This document shows positions 20,913 through 31,615 of a DNA stretch of 64,000 nt, in pieces. Where the stretch lies: positions 229,627,501 through 229,691,500 of the forward strand of contig NC_134137.1 of the NCBI RefSeq assembly GCF_033958435.1, written 5' to 3'. Within the stretch, counting starts at the first letter, position 1. The number at the start of each line of letters is the position of its first letter. Source of the stretch: Carettochelys insculpta (taxonomy: Eukaryota > Chordata > Testudines > Carettochelyidae). The notes under the pieces were generated by a model. That model made no database searches, was not told where the DNA came from, and saw only the letters and a program-made list of their open reading frames with translations. The translations under genes and the position numbers were made by a program.

Positions 20913-22240
20913 ATCTTTCTTTCCTGCTGCAGGGGTGTCTTCATCACAGCACTCCAACCTCACACACTCCAGCTAGGAAGATATGCCACCCACCATGGCC
21001 TACCCACTGTAGTTTCTGCACCACTACCCATGCCCTCAGGAACCAGCACTTCAGTGGTCACCTGGGCAGGCATGGTTGCCCCACTCCTATGCTCTACCAG
21101 CACCATCCACAGTGTTCAGGGATTGCCCTATGTCACTGCAGCCCACCACATCAGCGACATATCCACCATCACAACACTCTGAGGCTGAGGATTCCCTGTG
21201 AGAGGGTGAGGATAGATCCCCACTGCACCACTCCTCATCTTCACCAGGTAGCGCAGTGCTTTTGATGTTTCCTCCTGCTGCAGTTGACTCAGGGGCATTC
21301 CAGGAGTTACTTAGGTGGATGGCGCAGGCCCAGGAAAAGGACTTGTGGGAGGTGCTGGTCAAACAATACAGACTTCTCTGCACCCTACAGCCTCCCTCTT
21401 CTTTCAGAATTGTGACACCCATGCATGAGGCCATTATGGACCCTACCAACGTCATCTGGCAGATGCCAGCATCTATTCCTCCAACTAACAAGAGGGCTGA
21501 CAAATGATACTTTGTGGCCTCTGAGGATGCAGAGTTCCTTGTTTACCCACCCACAGCCAAATTCGTTGGTGGTGGATGCTGTCCTTAGTAAGACCAAGTC
21601 CTTTTGTTCCATTCCTCAGGACAAAAGGAGTAAAAAGTGGGACATCATGGGGCCCAAAGCTTTTTCTTCTAGCACATCGCTCCTGTGAGCACTGAATTAT
21701 GCAGCCAGGCTGGCTGCCTACAACCATCTGAATTACTCCAAAGTTTGAGAATTGTTTCCTGCCTCACCTGAGCAGTAGCACCCAGTCCTTATGAATGTCA
21801 TCTACAAGGGGCACATCGCCACCTGCACTGCACTACAGTCCATGGTGGATGTGGCAGACATGGCACCTAGGATTATGGCTTCTACTGTGGTCATGAGAGG
21901 CATGTTATAGCTCCTGCCCTTGGGAGGGTCTCCAAAGACCTGCAGCAAAACGTGGAGAACCTCCCCTTCAACAAGTAGCATCTGTCCACGGAAAAGATGG
22001 ACTAGGTCCCTCACTGTATGGAGGATTCTTGGACTACACTGCGTACACTGGGGATATACATCCCCCTGTTCAACTGGGCCCAGTACTCTCCCTACCAGAG
22101 ACCAGTGGAGGAGTTCCAGCAGTAACTGCAATGTTTTGAACCTCGCCAACAGCACATATCCCAGGACTGAAGACCTCAACTGGAACAGCACCAACAGCCC
22201 ACAGCATCTCACCCTCAACAACCTAAGCAGCAGTTTTTGA
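20913..22240 (+). pseudogene. DIRS copy A gag-like C-terminal half, decayed
   Basis: The sequence resumes copy A after insertion B and parallels copy C at 34716-35405 (CATCACAGCAC..., HHISDISTI-like, FQELLRWMAQAQEKD, VLVKQYRLLCTLQPP, AIMDPTNVIWQMPASIPPTNK, EFLVYPP). The ending at about 22215 (AACCTAAGCAGCAGTTTTTGAGG) is shared with copy C at 42470. Frame changes and stops occur throughout. The part 21660-22205 has no counterpart in copy C. Confidence 0.7.
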
Positions 22241-22539
22241 GGGTGTGATCAGGGACCTGAGAGATCTTTATACTCCAGCTATTGCACCATTCATTCCACC
22301 ACCACTTCCACCCCTTTTTCTACCACTGGGCCACTATTACCTCGAACAAGTGGGTCCTGAAGCTAATGGCCTGGGGATACTCTATCCTGTTGACTTCCAC
22401 CCCCCCTACCCACTCCCCCTACCCTGACCCACTTTAGGGACCCCTCTTATGGGCATCTCCTCATGTAAGGAGTTCAGCACCTCCTATGTCTGGGCACTGT
22501 CCAACCAGTCCCCCTGGAGTTTTGGAGCAGGGGGGCTTA

Positions 22540-23000
22540 CTCCATGTACTTCCTAACCCAAAAGAAGAACAGGGGGTGGAGGCCCGTTCTTGACCTCAGG
22601 AGACCCAACAAGTACATTCTATATTGAGGGTTCAAGATGGTGACTCTCGTGACCATTATTCTGGCACTGGACAAAAATGATTTGCTCTCAGATCTCAACC
22701 TACAAGGTTCCTATTTCGATATCACAATTCACCCAGCGCACAGGCACTTCCTCTGGTTTATAGTGGGGTCCCACCATTATCAGTACTGGATCCTCCCATT
22801 TGGACTCTCCACCACAGCCAGGATGTTCTCCAAGGCTCTGGCAGTCATGTCCACCCACTTGTGTTGGTATGGGGTCATCATCTTCCCCTGTCTGAATGAT
22901 TGTCTCATAAAAGGGCCGTGATTCCCAGAGGCTGTTCACATGGTGCAGGTCACCACAGACATCTTGCTAAGCCTTGACTTCCATATAAACTATGAGAAGT
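22540..23000 (+). pseudogene. DIRS copy A reverse transcriptase, dead
   Basis: Recognisable RT blocks are YFLTQKKNRGWRPVLDLR (about 22550), MVTLVTIILALDKND (from 22637), QYWILPFGLSTTARMFSKAL (about 22780) and IIFPCLNDCLIKG (about 22880). The last is the catalytic tetrad, Tyr-Ile-Asp-Asp in copy D, here Cys-Leu-Asn-Asp. A TGA before MVTL splits the frame. It would have copied the element RNA. Confidence 0.8.
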
Positions 23001-23279
23001 GCATGCTTTGACCATGCAGTCCCTGGAGTTCATCAGGGAGTATATAAGCACTACCACCACCTGGGCCACTCTACCACTCCAAAGATTCCAGGCCTTGTAC
23101 GATCTCATCATGGTGGTGCAATTGTCTCCCACCAGCACAGAGCATGTTTTCCTCAAACTGCTGAGGCACATGGCCATGGGGAATCACTGTCCAAAACCGT
23201 GGCCATACCACCATGAGTTCTTGCCTCCCTCCAATGGTGGACACATCTGAACAATGTTCTCATCGGGTGCCATTCCACA

Positions 23280-23720
23280 AGCCACCCCCATCTATTACCC
23301 TTCTGGATGCCTCCCTTTTTGGATGAGGGACCATTTGGGTTCCCACACTGTCAAAGGCAAATGGTCCTTCACTGAGGAAGTGCTCCAGATAAACCTCCAC
23401 ATAAATATAAACATAAAACTCAGAGTGGTGCTGTATGCTTGCCAGCATTTCCAATGGCACCTTGCACGCAGGTTGGTCAACATCCTCATGGACAACACCA
23501 CCTACATGTATTATATCAACCATCAGGGCAGGGTTCAGTCCCCATCCCTATGCACAGAAGCAATAAAACTGTGGACTTGGTGCCTTTAGCACCAGATAAC
23601 TCGGTTGGCCACATATCTCCCCAGTATACTGAACATGACTGCAGATGCCCTCAGTTGCTCATTCAGCAATCACCATGAATGGGAAATCAATAAGATGGCC
23701 GTCAATCACATGTTCCAGTT
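23280..23720 (+). pseudogene. DIRS copy A RNase H, dead
   Basis: Blocks match copy D at 41939-42420 in mixed frames: a LLDASLF start (about 23300), a DNTTYMYYINHQG segment (23490-23525) and an AIKLWTW segment (about 23560). RNase H removes the RNA strand after copying. The catalytic DN word survives but the frame shifts more than once. Confidence 0.65.
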
Positions 23721-23739
23721 TTGGGGCCCGCTGTGTGTA

Positions 23740-25020
23740 GACCTGTTTGTGACCCAAGTCAACAGAAATTGTCACCACAATTGCTCCAGAGTGGGTCTGG
23801 GGAGACACTCCTTCAGAGATGCCTTCTCCATCAAGTGGGATGCGTCCATTCTTTACACATTTCCTCTCCTTCCCTTGAGTCACAAGCACCTGATCAAGAT
23901 CAGACTGGATTGGGCTCATGGCTCATCCAAGCTTGGATCCTCACCTGTACCAGATGTCTGTGGTGACTCTGTATCTTCTTTCCCCCTTGCCACTATCTTA
24001 TGTCTCAGGACTTTGGCTGCACTCTTCACCCTGAGCTGTTCAGGCTGTGCCTCCATGCATGGCTCCTTCTGGTTCCCGAATGCCAAAACTGCATGCTCTG
24101 AGGGGGTAAAGAAGGTTCTCGTTTACAGCAGACAGGAGTTCACCCGCAAGTCCTACCTCTACAAGAGGATGCGTTTCTCTCAATGGTTGGGCTGCACCCA
24201 TCCGATGCCTCCTCACACTGTGCCCCTTCCTGACCTTCTTGACTACCTGCTGCACTGTTTGGGTGCATGCCGCAGCATTGGTGGCATTCCACCAAGTGGA
24301 GGATGGGATTTCCTTTCTCACCCATCCCATCAACAAACGTTTTCTGATGGGTCTGCAAGACACCTTTCTGTCAGTACATCCTCTGGTCCCTCTGTCAACT
24401 GCCTCATGAAACGGCCCTTTGAACCCCTGGAAACATGTTTCTGGCTTCATCTGTCAATGAAGGGCTTGTTTTTCATTGCTATCACATCAGCCGGTTGGAG
24501 AGCTTGTCATTTTCATGGCTGAACCACTTTACACTGTGTTTACCACAGACAGAGTCATTCTTTTCCCTCATCCTAAGTTTCTTCCTAAGGTTCCCTCTTC
24601 TTTTCACATCAACAAACCTAGCCGCTTACCTACGTTCTTCCCAAAGCTGCACTCCGATCCTGCACGTGCAGTGTGGCACACTGGACATTTGGCAGGCAGT
24701 GGCCTTGTACATTGTCTGCACGAGGCCTTGGCGCAAGTCTCCTAGTCTCCTATCTTTCGTGGAGTGGTCTAAGGGTGTGCCCGTTTCATCTCAATGGCCA
24801 TCCAAGTGAATCTCCACCTGTATTCACACTTATTATTCACTTTACCGAAGGGAGCTTCTGGGTGCTGTCACCACCCTTTCTACCCAGGCTGTGTCCTCCA
24901 CCACCACCTTTCCCAGGGACGTACCCCTTACGGACATAGGCAAAGTGGCGATGTGGTCTTCCAGTAGCATGTTTGTACAGCACTATGCTCTCTTGTCTTC
25001 CATTGCTTCCTCCACTTGAG
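23740..25020 (+). pseudogene. DIRS copy A tyrosine recombinase, dead
   Basis: The frame open from 23605 to 24522 carries the linker after RNase H and the recombinase core-binding domain (SRQEFTRKSYLYKRMRFSQW, about 24125-24185; PLPDLLDYLLHCLG). The catalytic half is in other frames: ELVIFMAEPLYTVF (about 24505), FLPKVPSSFHINKPSRL, and the C-terminal HYAL (about 24980). In copy A the HSTR Arg block is changed. DIRS recombinases insert a circular DNA copy without making target duplications, consistent with none being visible around copy A. Confidence 0.7.
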
Positions 25021-25106
25021 TAGGACAAGCAGTTCTGTCGACTATAATTGTTACTGGGCTCCAAACCCACCTCCAAATTGTAACTACTCCTTTATTGTCA
25101 TCCAGC

Positions 25107-25456
25107 GTGGAGCACCCATGGGGACAGTACTTAAAGAAGAAGAGGAAGTTACTAACCTTGTGCAGTAACAATGGTTCTTTTTGATGTGTGTCCCCATGGG
25201 TGCTCCACTTCTCTCCCTCCTTCCTCTGTTTGGAGTGTCTTTCTTTATTTGCTTGGGTAGAGAAGGAACAGAGGGCTCCATGCTGTGTTCATGCCAGATA
25301 GTACGAGGAGGTGCTACTACACATGTGTGGCATGGAAAATTACAGCTATAGAAGAATCTCCAAGAGCCATTGCAAGGACACACCAACACACAGGGTAGAG
25401 CACCCATGGGGACACACACCTTGATGAACCATCGTTACCGCACAAGTAACTTCCTC
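25107..25456 (+). repeat. DIRS copy A 3' terminus
   Basis: It contains GTGGAGCACCCATGGGGACA (25107) and its complement ending at 25208, then a last inverted end GTAGAGCACCCATGGGGACA at about 25396-25415. hAT sequence resumes directly after about 25456. Confidence 0.75.
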
Positions 25457-26058
25457 AACTCAAACCACCAAAAAGAAAATCAGTCTTCTGTAAGTGACAT
25501 TTGACTCCAATGATGAAGATGAGCATTCACTAGTCTGCGTTGCCTTGGATTATTATCAAGCCCAACTCATCATCAGCATGGGCAAATGTCCTCTGGAATG
25601 GTGGCTGAAGCATGAAGGAATGTGTGACTCTTTAGTGTGTCTGGCACATAAATATCTTGCAACACTAGCTACAACAGTGCTATGTGAATACTAGTTCTCA
25701 CTTTGAGGTGATTTTATAAACAAGATGCTGGCAGCAGTATCTCCTGCAAATGTAAACGTACTTGCATGTGTTAGTGATTGTCTGAACAAGTAGGATTGAA
25801 TGAACATGTAGGTTCTAAACATTTACATTATTTTTGAATGCAATTATTTTTGTACATAATTCTACATTAGTAAATTCAGCTTTCATAATCAAAAGATTGC
25901 ATTCAAGCATTTGTATTATGTGAATTGAAAAATGCTCTCTTATTTTTACAGTGCAAATATTTATAATAAAAATATAAAGTGAGCACCATATACCATATTC
26001 TGTATTGTAATTGAAATCAATATATTTGAAAATATGAAAAACATCCAAAAATCAGTTT
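25457..26058 (+). mobile_element. hAT transposon, right part with hATC dimerisation domain remnant
   Basis: This continues the transposase cut at 14778. The plus-strand frame reads ALDYYQAQLIISMGKCPLEW, WLKHEGMCDSLVCLAHKYLA and TTVLCEY, then a stop and GDFINK...VSPANVNVLACVSDCLNK. That is the hATC block (normally CERLFS...G.I.....R..L...V..L), which holds hAT transposases together as dimers. Stops replace key positions, so it is inactive. From about 25700 to 26058 it becomes the right terminal arm, inverted relative to 13588-13970. The outermost end appears lost. Confidence 0.75.
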
Positions 26059-26439
26059 AGGGGCCTGATTCAAAAAGGCCACTCGCAACAGTTCTGGGCA
26101 ACTGCACTTGTATAAAAAGTGGACCTTGCAGCTCATTTTGGCTCTCTCTCATTATTTACTACTAGAAGATTTACTGAGTGTTGCTTGGCTCCTTAACTCA
26201 ATTAAGTTTTGTTTTTCTTCTTTTAAATCATTGCTCTGGGATGGGACTGGGGATGAATGGTTCAATATGCAGGCTGCCCTGGGGCAAGAGAACTATCCCA
26301 ACCCTCTGTCACCACAGCAGCTTGGGGCTTGGTGAAAGGCACTTCTCCACAGCCATCTGCAGGAAGCACAACTGGGGGAGGGGTGCATGTGCCCCAGCAG
26401 GGACACACACACACGCACACAGACAAACTCTCTCACTGC
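26059..26439. other. Unassigned DNA between hAT end and Harbinger copy 2
   Basis: A phrase GGGGCCTGATTCAAAAAGGCC (about 26061) resembles the end of a small amniote TIR element, and a short (AC)n tract lies at 26402-26420. No gene is seen. Confidence 0.45.
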
Positions 26440-26999
26440 AGGGTTTTGTCAAAAGAAGCTTTTCTTGGACAAGATCTTCCAAAATCTTCTGTTGACAGAC
26501 TGCGTCCCCATACCAAAGTGCATCAAAAGAGTGATCCGCTCTCCCAAAAGAGAGCGGCCAGAGACCAAACAGAAAGATTGGACACTCTCTTGGCTAAAAG
26601 GCCACCCAGAACCACTTCAGCCAGGGTTGCATGTCACCAGTTCTGTTGCTGGAGCTTTGCAGAGACACGGGCTTAAAGGACTGCTCAGAACATCCATTCC
26701 TCTGCTCCTGCTGTTGGCTTGCCTATCTCTTCAAGGGACAGCAAAGCTCTCACAGTGCCTACTGTGACTGCCCTGCATTTTCAGACACCACAGCTGGTCT
26801 CTGGGTGCCATGGAGTTGGAACTGCCCCTGCCCACATAGCCTTGCTGCAGCGTTTGCTGCACTTTCTGGCAGCTGCTTTCTTGTTCCTCAGCAAGGTCAA
26901 CCCCAAGCTCATCTTTGGGACCCTCTCCCTGGCTGTGGGAGCTACACCCTGGCAACTGCACCCCACAGTGAAGAGGTAGATCTGGAGATACCACACCAA

Positions 27000-28290
27000 T
27001 TTAAACTGGCAGTCATGGAGTGGTGGGACAACCAGCAGTGTTCCAAATTTCTTCATGGAGAAGGCCATCTTTCTGGAACTCTGTGCCTGGCTTGCCCCCA
27101 CCCGCCCAAGACACAACACCTAGCTGTAGCCTTCCATCCCTGTGAAGAAGCAGAATGCAATTATCCCCTGAAAACTCACCATCCCCAACAGCTACCAGTT
27201 GGTGGGCAACCAGTTTGGCATGGCAAAGTCCTCCATTGGGGCCCTCCTCATCAAGGTAATGTACTCTCGGGCTGCACTCCCTGTACAGGGAATGTCCCAG
27301 TAAAGGGGAACCCTCAGGAAGGGGGAATGAGAGGTGTGAGGGGTGGAGTAGGGGTGAGGGGAAGGTCCCCCAGAGGATTGTGCCATCCTGCCCTCATATA
27401 ACCCTGCTGCTGGAGAGTGGCCTTAGAGGGGAGGCTCCTGGAGTGCTCCAGGGGAGAGAATGGGAGGAGGACAGGCACCTCCCAAGGGCTCAGGCACTTC
27501 CTCCATCATTCCCTGTCATGTGTGTTCATTCGTCTACTTCTGCAGGTCGTGAGGGCCATCAACTTGATCCTGCTGTGGAGGGTCATCTGCCTGGGAGACC
27601 TGGACCCAATCAGGGCTGGATTCACTACCCTGGGATTCCTGAACTGTACCAAAGCCATTTATGGGACCCACATCCCAATCTGTGCACTACAGGATTGTGC
27701 AGCCAAGTATATCAACAGGAAGGGTTACGTCTCGGTGGTGCTGCAGGCCTTGGTCAACCACCACAGACAGTTCACGGACATTTTCAGCGTGTGGTTGAGC
27801 AGTTCCACAATTCCAGCCTGTGCAGGAAACTGGAGGTAGGCACATTTGTTCCCCCACCTTGAGCTGGTGGTTGGGGCCATGCAGATGACAGTCTGCATCG
27901 TGGGGGACAAGTCTTACCCCCACGTTCTATGGCTGATGAAGCTGTACACCAGACATCTGGACCCCAGGAGGGAACAATTCAATGAGCATCTGACCCATGC
28001 CAGGATGGTAGTCAAGTGGTCCTTTGGCCACCACAAGACATGCTTTGAGTGCCTGCTGACCTGCTTCAGTGTTGGGGAGCAGAATGTTGCTGAGGTTGTG
28101 GCAGCTTATTGTGTTCTCCACAGTATCATGGAGGGGAAAGGGAAAGGCTTCCTCCCGGGATTGGGAGTGGCTGCTGTCCATGAGAGTGCAAGCCTTTGAA
28201 CAGCTGAGAACAGCTACCATCCGCCAGGCCCATCAGGACAGGGTGCAGATCCAGGAGGCCCTGAAGGAGAGATTCTCTCAAGGACCCCAG
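27000..28290 (+). pseudogene. Harbinger copy 2 transposase, two exons, dead
   Basis: Exon 1 (about 27000-27255) reads NFFMEKAIFLELCAWLAP, SYQLVGNQFGMAKSSIGALL. A 290-bp intron follows (GTAATG at 27256 to TGCAG ending 27545) at the same place as in the 52-kb copy. Exon 2 (27546-28290) reads VVRAINLILLWRVI, AIYGTHIPICAL, YINRKGYVSVVLQALVNHH, VGDKSYP, VVKWSFGHHK and AAYCVLHSIMEGKGKG. Against the intact copy, the first catalytic Asp is Tyr (AIYGTHI) and the Glu is Lys (VVKWSFG); only the second Asp survives. Exon 2 also has a frame change near 27835. It is inactive. Confidence 0.8.
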
Positions 28291-28386
28291 TAACCCTCCC
28301 CAGGACCCCATTGGGGCCCTTTGGCTTGCAGCCCTATCCTGTCCCTACCATGACCCCTCCATTCACCCCTTCCCTGACCCCTGAAT

Positions 28387-28392
28387 AATAAA
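28387..28392 (+). promoter_or_regulatory. Candidate polyadenylation signal of Harbinger copy 2
   Basis: AATAAA about 100 bp after the transposase end, followed by a T/G-rich stretch (TTTGTGTTTG). Position and downstream sequence fit the 3' end of the transposase transcript. Confidence 0.5.
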
Positions 28393-29380
28393 GGCAACCA
28401 TTTGTGTTTGAACAAAAAACTAGTGTTTTGAGTATTTATAACAGCTGCAGGAGGAGGGGGGCTGGGAACTTGGATTAGGGGCTCAGAACATGGGGAGGGC
28501 TGGGAACCTGGAGGGGAGTGGGACGAGTGGTGCTGGCCTTGGGATGATCTCCCACCACAGGTGTGGCTGTCTGGGCTGACTTGGTGCAGGGAAAATGGGG
28601 AGGTAAGCAGGATGGGGGTGCTGGAATGGGGTCAGGGTTGGCATGGGGAGAGGGCATGGGCATCATTTGGGGAGGCAGGTGGGGGAGCTAAGGCACCTAC
28701 TGGGGGGTGGGAGGGTTGTGGGCAGCAAGAGCAGCAGTGGGAGGATGTGACAGCATGTCCCACCAGATGGAGGTGATGGAGTCCCATCACAACATGAGCT
28801 GGTCCCAGATGCAGGACCACCCTTCTGCATCCTCCCAGACCTTATGAGCCAACATCTGCTACATATTGCACAGGAAGGCTTGTATTTCAGGCCTGGACCA
28901 GGAGGGTGCCACTTCTTTGACCCCCTGGGAGAGTCCTGGGGCCCCTGACACTGCTCCCTGGAAGGGTCAGGGGGACCTCTTGGGGCCTGTGGCTCCTTCT
29001 CTGCAGAGATTTTGGCTGCCAGTGACAGCCGCACAGGAAGCTACTGCTCTCCAGGCCGGCTTCCTGCCATGGGACTTCTCCAGGCTTCCTACGGCTTTAA
29101 GAGGGGCCAGGAGACTGGAACCATAGAGCTGTGATTGGTGTGGACACGGTGTCCACCAGGACACTTATTTGGCTTCCTGGAGGCCTCTTCTGTCAACAGA
29201 AGAGCCTCCTTCATATCCACACATACCTTCTACTGAGAGATCTCTCTTGGAAGAGGCGTTCTTTCTTGTGGCAAGCCAGATATGGCTGTCGAAAAACCCT
29301 CCATTCTGTCAACTTACTGTCGACAGAATGAGCTTGCAACGTGGACATGGCCTGGGTTTTGTCAGCAAAATGGCCTCCTT

Positions 29381-29510
29381 GTGGTCATTGTACAGTATAA
29401 CTGTCCCTACTTTCCATCCTATAACCCTGCTGCCCCCATGTGGTCATTATATAGTATAAGTGTCCCTGCTTTCCATCCCATAACCCTGCTGCCCCCATGT
29501 AGTCATTGTA
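29381..29510. repeat. 59-bp tandem repeat, just over two copies
   Basis: The unit starting GTGGTCATTGTACAGTAT at 29381 recurs at 29440 (GTGGTCATTATATAGTAT) and again partly at 29499 (GTAGTCATTGTA). Each contains CTTTCCATCC...ATAACCCTGCTGCCCCCAT. Confidence 0.85.
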
Positions 29511-29589
29511 GAACACGGCCCTCCCTTTCTAGTTTATGAGAAACAATCCCAGTCTAGGCATATCCCATTGTCATGGCACAACCAAACCC

Positions 29590-29735
29590 CTACCTTACAT
29601 TAAGTTATGATAAAAGGAAGCTGCATACCAAATTTGGTGGTCCTAGCTTTTATTACTTAGGAGGAATTCTTGAACGAAGAGACATACAGACATACTCACA
29701 AACAGACAAACTCTCTCAAATATATAGTAGACTTA
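29590..29735 (+). repeat. Interspersed repeat tail, family of unknown class
   Basis: CCAAATTTGGTGGTCCTAGC, TTAGGAGGAATTCTTGA and CAGACA-type repeats end in CTCTCAAATATATAG. The reverse complement of the same sequence is at 49660-49775, so it is a dispersed family. I recall it as common in turtles but cannot assign its class. Confidence 0.6.
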
Positions 29736-31199
29736 TAGTCCCACAATGATTATGAGGATCCCACTGTGCTCGGTGCTTGTCTATTTATCTGTCTTGCTGC
29801 GTTTGTAAAGTTTGAACAAAATCCTTTAAGCCATTTTTGAGTACATCAACGATGAAAAAGTCTATTTTTCTTGATCTAGAAACATTCAAACCATATTTTT
29901 TAAAGATTAAATTGCAGGGAGGAAATGACTTTAAATAGCTTGGAAAAATTGTTTTTGACTTTCCACAGTTACAGGTGTTCAACAGTTGCCAACTGAGCAA
30001 GCACTATAGATTTCTTAATTAAAGCTAAAGTTATGCCTGGTGGGTGAATTTCCAGTAACTGTGATTTACAAAGGTAAAGCCACCCCACAAACTGTGGACA
30101 GAAAATGAGGCTACAGCTCAGGGTCCTTGAAGCCCTTCTACACCTGTTATAGGCAGTTTTAGCTCCGATGAACCCACAGAATCACAGATCTTATGGCTTC
30201 TTCCTTGACCTTCCATCTTGTACCAGTATCACAACGTACAGGGCTAGGTAGAGACACCCTCCAGGGTGAGTTCAGTGGAAAGCATAATGCAGGATAATTG
30301 GAATAACACAGACCAAGGGGTTGATGCTTACATTGTAAATCAGTGTGGGATTCAGTCAGAAACAGACTTCAGCAATCAATGCTGACAGCATCAGCATCCT
30401 AGTTGTCTAGTTTATATCTCTTTACATAAAGCTTGTACAAACCTGGATCCTCTTGAGCCTAATAAATTTTTACATGAAGAGATTGATTCTCCATTCTTGG
30501 AATCACTAATCAGTCTAATCAGTTACTCTCCATGTATTTGGCTTTTCTCTCTTTCTCCCTCAAAACGTCCCTCATTAACTAAGATAAAAATTGTTCTTCA
30601 ACAGTGCTTTGGCAAAAGTTGTGGAGCTTTAATAATAAAATCCCATCTTATCTGCAGTCAGTGTTTGTAGACATGCTAAACTATGCTATGAATAGACAAT
30701 AAAACCCAATCTGGATCCCTATATAAGCAAGTAGGAACTGTATCCACTTACACCACAGCTGAATATGGTACTCTGATTTCAATCCCTTTATGCTTCTTCT
30801 CCATCCTTCCTGATAGCTCTCACCCTTCAGTGCTCTTAGCAAAGTGAAATCACAAACTCCCAAATGATCCCTGTCTGGAATTTCAGGAGGAAGGGAAATG
30901 CTTATGGAATGTTAAATGCTGAGTAAAATATTAAGGATACAGTTGTTCTACAATCAAGAAATTTAAAATAGGTTCATAGTAACTAATTCTGCCTGCAATC
31001 CACGCACCTTAAACAAGTTATCTGACTTGGACATAATCTAGCATTCATACAGCACAGCTAACTGAACATGCCTATGGCTGAAATGGATTCCATATTTAAG
31101 AAGGGTAGTAATCTAGGTTGGGACCCTCCTGCTCCCTCTGCCTCTCTCTGTCTGTGCATGTATATCAATATCTATAGATATACATATATGTACATATTT
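29736..31199. other. Unassigned AT-rich DNA
   Basis: No recognised gene or repeat. Short open frames only. Confidence 0.5.
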
Positions 31200-31615
31200 G
31201 GGACCACCTCACCTGTCCCTTGGGGTGAGGAGAGAGTCAGGTCAGGCTGTGGATCCCGGCCCCCCATGCTTGTCCTTGGAGGATGGGGCTTGGGATGTGG
31301 CTCCTGCCCCCCCAGCCTATCCAAGGAGAGTGATTAGGGCCACAGCACGCAGCACTCCTCACCTGTCTCCCGATTGGGGCCCTGGTTTGGGCTTTGGCTA
31401 CTGGCAAGCCAGCCTGTTCTCAGAGGGAGGGATTCATTTGGGTCACAGCTCCCATTCCCCACATCCTCAGGTAGGGGAACCTCTTTGGGCCACAGCCCCT
31501 GGTGCCCCCAGGCTGTCTTCAGACACAGGGCTGATTTGGGCTTTGGTTTTCAGCTCCCCTCTACCTGCCTGTCCCAGGGGTGTGTGGTCAAAGTGAGTCT
31601 CTGGCTCCCAGCCCT
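31200..31615. repeat. Degenerate GC-rich minisatellite, about 8 units of 46-58 bp
   Basis: Units share the order C-rich start, CTGTC(C/T), GGGG, (T/A)TTGGG(C/T), CACAG or TTTGG, then CTCC/CCGG. Approximate starts are 31200, 31260, 31308, 31354, 31405, 31453, 31502 and 31553. Open frames across it (31198-31596 plus) are explained by the repeat composition. Confidence 0.6.

Larger units (their letters stand above)
14779..25456 (+). mobile_element. DIRS-type retrotransposon copy A, full length but decayed and twice interrupted
   Basis: A tyrosine-recombinase retrotransposon in plus orientation inserted in the hAT element. Without its two insertions (PLE1 at 15081-17740 and DIRS copy B at 18609-20912) it is about 5.7 kb, normal for DIRS elements. 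The left terminus (14779-14900) is a diverged form of the family end (TGTCTCTGTGGGTTCTCCAC). The right terminus (25107-25456) carries the GTGGAGCACCCATGGGGACA / TGTCCCCATGGGTGCTCCAC hairpin and a final inverted repeat. Order inside: gag-like frame, RT, RNase H, tyrosine recombinase. Stops and frameshifts are spread throughout, so it is the oldest clear DIRS copy of the A-D group. Confidence 0.85.
26440..29365 (+). mobile_element. Harbinger-type element copy 2, decayed
   Basis: It carries an intron-containing transposase remnant (27000-28290). At the left, about 26445-26510, GTTTTGTCAAAAG and CTTCTGTTGACAGACTGCGTCC, and at the right, about 29290-29362, mirrored CTGTCGACAG and GGGTTTTGTCAGCAAAATGG, look like the two terminal regions. 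The CTTCTGTTGACAGA word is shared with the MITEs at 13976-14243 and 60950-61375. The exact ends, including the GTCTACAC word seen in the MITEs, are not preserved, so the limits are approximate. No SANT-type partner gene is recognisable in 28475-29130. Confidence 0.6.

Noticed and set aside
20564..21265. 233-codon plus-strand frame
   Set aside because: It starts in the terminal hairpin of DIRS copy B and runs into copy A, so it is a chance chimera across a nesting junction.
29381..29510. Possible CRISPR-like or regulatory array
   Set aside because: Only about 2.2 direct copies with no spacers, in a vertebrate-type genome; a plain tandem repeat.
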